From Lichenostomus cassidix (Eukaryota; Chordata; Aves; Passeriformes; Meliphagidae): a stretch of DNA of 64,000 nt. Below are positions 60,602 through 64,000 of this stretch, in pieces. Numbering within the stretch: position 1 is the stretch's first letter; each line of letters begins with the position of its first letter. The stretch is taken from NCBI GenBank assembly GCA_008360975.2, contig CM039193.1, positions 15,118,501 through 15,182,500 of the forward strand. Reading direction: 5' to 3'. The notes under the pieces were generated by a model. That model saw nothing but the letters and a program-made list of their open reading frames with translations. It did no database searches and was not told the origin of the DNA. Position numbers and translations under genes: made by a program.

Positions 60602-63600
60602 GCTCACAGCAAAGCACAAACAGAAAATGAAAGGGTCCACATGAGTGGTTAGGAAACTAAGTGTACTCTGCAAAGAACCTAATAGGATTAGGAAAACAGT
60701 AGCATTCCTTGTTAAATAGGGAGCAGAGAGACTGTTCATGAGGTTTGGGGGTTACTTGATCTATTCAGGAAAGTGTCTTAGAGAGCAGCAGCTGATCACA
60801 AGTGGAAGGTGAGGGGCACAAGGACACATAAAATATGCCCTAAGCACAAGAAGGAGCAATTCATTCCTTTCACCTCTTCTGTATTCCTCACAAAGAGGAG
60901 ACTAATATTTCAATTATTATTGCAAACTGACTGAAGGAAAATATTTTATCCCATTTTCCAAAACTTTATTCAATAACTAAGGCAAAAAACCAGTAACAGA
61001 CAGAATCACCGAAAGCTTGGAAGAGAAAAATGGACAAGTAAAGGAAGCACAATAATATGGATGGAAAAGGATTTTCACATTTAAATGAGATTCAACCTCA
61101 TGAATCATTAACAGATCCATCTCACAAGTTATCTCAAGACATCTATCTAACTGCTTTGATGTTCTTTAAATGGTACATAAATACGATTCCTTCTATTACA
61201 TGGCTGCTGTCAAAGGCTAACTTGGTGTGGTTTGGTTTTTTGTTGTTTGGGTTTTTACCCCTTGCAGTTACATTTTCAATAACTACACAAAGCAGCTTTC
61301 CCTCCACAGAAAACAGCAGAATTGCAAGTCTAAGACAGTCTTGCAGTGGGACAAAGATAAGCATCTTCTGCTTCATGATGGAAATAATTCTGATTTTGCA
61401 ATTGATGATTTGTAAAGCTACAAGCCAAGTGATGAAACCTGACACCCTGGACAAGCACCAGCTCCTCACAGAGTAAACAAGCTTCAGCAGCCATGGAGCT
61501 GAACTCTGCACTGTGTTTCCACTTGCTGCCCAACTTCCTTGTGGATAAAAGCACTGCATGGTTTATAATACATGCCTGAGCACCACCGGTGTAGATAATT
61601 TTCTACAAAGCGTCTTATTTAAGATGCCTCATTTATAATGCAAATCAAGAACAAAAGAAGGTTGCTAAAACGTGACCTTTTGTCTAAAGATGGTGCTTGC
61701 CCTAGCCAAGAACTGCATTCCTTCAAATCCCCTGGGGACTCTCTGCATGAATGATTTTCGCATCTGAAGTTCCTTACCTGTACTTCACCTATGGCTGAGC
61801 TAGAAAAACCACCAAAGCATAGTAAGTTACTCTAGATTCCAACACTTGGAAATAAAGTTTGCAGCTGAACTGGACAGTGGTACAGCTCACTCTTGTTCTT
61901 TATCCTGGTTTTCCCCAGTGTAGAAGGGTTTTGCTCCTCACTGAGGAATGATGACCTTGAAAGCTAAGCCTGATCACATATTTTAAGCTCATCACCGGAG
62001 GGCTCCGCAATGCTGTAAAAAATGGGACTTAAACACTAACATCCCTTCCTTAAGGATGTGCTTTTCAAACCCTCTCCTGTATCGTGCTGGGTTTCAAGCC
62101 TGGAAACCCTGGTATTTCAGGACCCCACCTAACACCACCTGAATTTCATCAGAACTCCTTTTGGGACAGTAAGTGGTTCAGGACACAGTTTGAAATTACC
62201 AAAGTTATAAGTGACAGATCAGTTATCAGTAATAAGCTGAGGACAAAGCCACAAGAGTGCAGAGACACGAGCATCTTCTTCATTCTTACGCTCTATACAA
62301 CATTCAACAGGTTTCAGTTATAAAAACAGATTAAAACCTTACAGCTAAATATATAATGTTAAATTACTTTTTGCACTCTGTGCAAAGATCCTCCATATGT
62401 AGCAAGCTAGTCTGAAATGCAAGTTTACTGGAAACCAGACACAGCACATCCTGCCTGCAAGGGCTCTATGGAGGAACACTTCCCAAGAGCAGCAGCCCCA
62501 AACTAGAGCAATTTCAGCCATCGCAGACCCGGGTGTGGTTTCTTTATCTCTGCAGTTCATCCTGCTTGCCCTGCAGCTGAACTTAGTCTATTAATATATA
62601 ACAGTAAGGAAAGATTTCCTCTGGAGACAGCGCTGCACTTAAAACAATAGGTAGCTGGTATTATTTTCATCGCACAGCAAAAGCAAGTGATCACATAACA
62701 GCTCTCCTGGTCTCCTGACACATTATCCTTTGGAGCACATTCCATTTTCCTGGGATCACAGAAGACAATTTCTCCCAAATCAGGCACAATACTGCTGCAA
62801 ATCAGCACCTTCCTCATCTGCAGTGTCAAATAAAACATGAATCAGAATCTCAACACACTGCTCCTCTAAAGTACGTGCTGAAGTATCAAAAATTTCTCCA
62901 GAACATGGCAGAAACATGATATGAAGTTGTATGAAATCACCACAAGAACACCAGTTAAACTGCTACTTTGGCCAAATTAAATAACTGTCTTAATAATCCT
63001 ACCAAATTCAGAATGGTTAGAAACACATACATCTAGATCAATGGGGTTTAGGCTCTGAGGAAAATATTCTTTTACAGAGAGGTTTGGGGCTTGATGTGGG
63101 TGTATTAGCCACAACCAGTCCCCAGGGATAACAGTTCAAACCATTCCTCTCAACATTTGAGCTGCACCATTATTCTCACACTGATGTGACACTCTCCTAT
63201 TGCCCCTATAATCCCAACCCCCCCCCACTAATTAATGCCTAGATAAAAACTCCCACCACCTTCACCAAATGGGACCACTTCCTCATTACTGTGGTAACGG
63301 CACATGGAGATGGAGAATCAAGAAAAGATGAGCACAACCTTTTCAATTTATTTCACGTGACAGCTAAGAAAATCCTTTCTGCCAGCTTGTGCCAGGAAGA
63401 TGACAATTAAACTACCCTCAACAGCAGCCACGCACGTCAATCAGAATTGTCAAGCACAACAAAGTGGTGCCCAGTTCAGAGCTGCACTGGCCTCAGACAG
63501 GCAGTTTTTCCTGCTTCTCTGGATCACAGAGAAACTTTCAGCATCTTGCAGAGTGAAACTTGAAACTGGCAAAATGATGGACAGTTTTAAACACCCACAC

Positions 63601-63795
63601 CTGAAAGTCATAACCATCATTTGTGCTCATCCACACATACCTGGAAATAAGGCAGATTTTCAATAGAAATCTCCATAAGATTGGGGCGCCTTGTGCTGTG
63701 GAATAATGAGTTCTTAAAAATAACAATTTGAAGACTCTCTGCAAAGTACATTTATCCGTCTACATCAGTTTCTCTTCACAATAATACTATCTTGT

Positions 63796-63817
63796 AGATG
63801 TCACTTAAGTGACATCT
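63796..63817. repeat. 22-bp perfect palindrome
   Basis: A perfect inverted repeat with no spacer; the half-site is AGATGTCACTT and the centre is CTTAAG. A third ACATCTA copy follows at about 63825. The function is unknown. Confidence 0.9.
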
Positions 63818-64000
63818 GTATTAACATCTACATCGCATATTTCAATATCACTGATTAATCTAGTTTCTCAGAAAAATGTACCTGCTACTGAAATCTCAGC
63901 CAAGACTTATAGCCCACGTGATATTTCCAAGATCTGAAAAACAGCTATGTACTCACAAGAAACCAGAAAAGCAAAGTGATCTGGAATGACTCCTTGTCAT

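Larger units (their letters stand above)
29158..64000. other. Long non-coding stretch, no supported gene
   Basis: About 35 kb of AT-rich DNA without a supported exon, RNA gene, CpG island or recognisable transposon. The longest open frames (61057-61476 plus, 61143-61559 minus, 30436-30822 plus) show no family similarity I recognise and have lengths expected by chance. A few splice-consensus pairs occur at 53829-57701 but are unproven. If synteny is mammal-like, this is DNA upstream of, or a 5' intron of, PRKCD. Confidence 0.55.

Noticed and set aside
60998..61035. Possible CR1 terminus (acagaatcaccgaaagcttg)
   Set aside because: It resembles the start of a minus-strand CR1, but similarity ends after about 30 bases; too weak to call.
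61057..61476. 139-codon plus-strand open frame overlapping a 138-codon minus-strand frame (61143-61559)
   Set aside because: No recognised domain, no splice or promoter context, and lengths like these are expected by chance in 64 kb read in six frames.
15476..64000. PRKCD or SFMBT1 coding exons, tRNAs, rRNA, CRISPR-like arrays or complete retroviral or LINE elements
   Set aside because: Looked for by eye through characteristic motifs; none found. Untranslated PRKCD exons remain possible but cannot be recognised without transcripts.

Overview
The window is vertebrate nuclear DNA, almost certainly from a bird. It carries one recognisable protein-coding gene, split into 13 short coding exons with GT-AG introns, and several 5'-truncated CR1 LINE copies, the typical avian interspersed repeat. 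Base composition is AT-leaning outside one CpG-rich promoter. I see no bacterial-style gene packing, no operons and no CRISPR array. The bird order cannot be fixed from sequence alone.

Layout. 1-2204: intergenic, beyond the likely 3' end of the gene. 2205-3083: likely 3' UTR. 3084-12281, minus strand: RFT1, an ER multi-spanning membrane protein of the N-glycosylation pathway. All 13 coding exons were placed by splice sites and by recall of the human protein; the model is 539 residues if one base is discounted (human 541). 12282-12700: the CpG-rich promoter, with a GC-rich minisatellite directly upstream. 13041-13140: an A/C-rich low-complexity tract. 14194-15475: two minus-strand CR1 fragments flanking a short CpG-rich patch. 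28750-29157: a plus-strand CR1 3' end. From 15.5 kb to 64 kb I could support no coding exon.

The main anomaly is in RFT1 exon 6, which has one base too many for its frame. The excess lies in or between two adjacent five-A runs at 8148-8163 and would stop translation after about 208 residues. All other exons and phases are intact, so a homopolymer sequencing error or a segregating indel is likelier than a dead gene.

In mammals RFT1 lies head-to-head with PRKCD, with SFMBT1 beyond its 3' end. If birds keep this order, the right-hand 50 kb is the RFT1-PRKCD interval and may hold PRKCD 5' untranslated exons or regulatory DNA. I found no PRKCD coding exon. I found no credible previously undescribed system; the remaining observations are modest.
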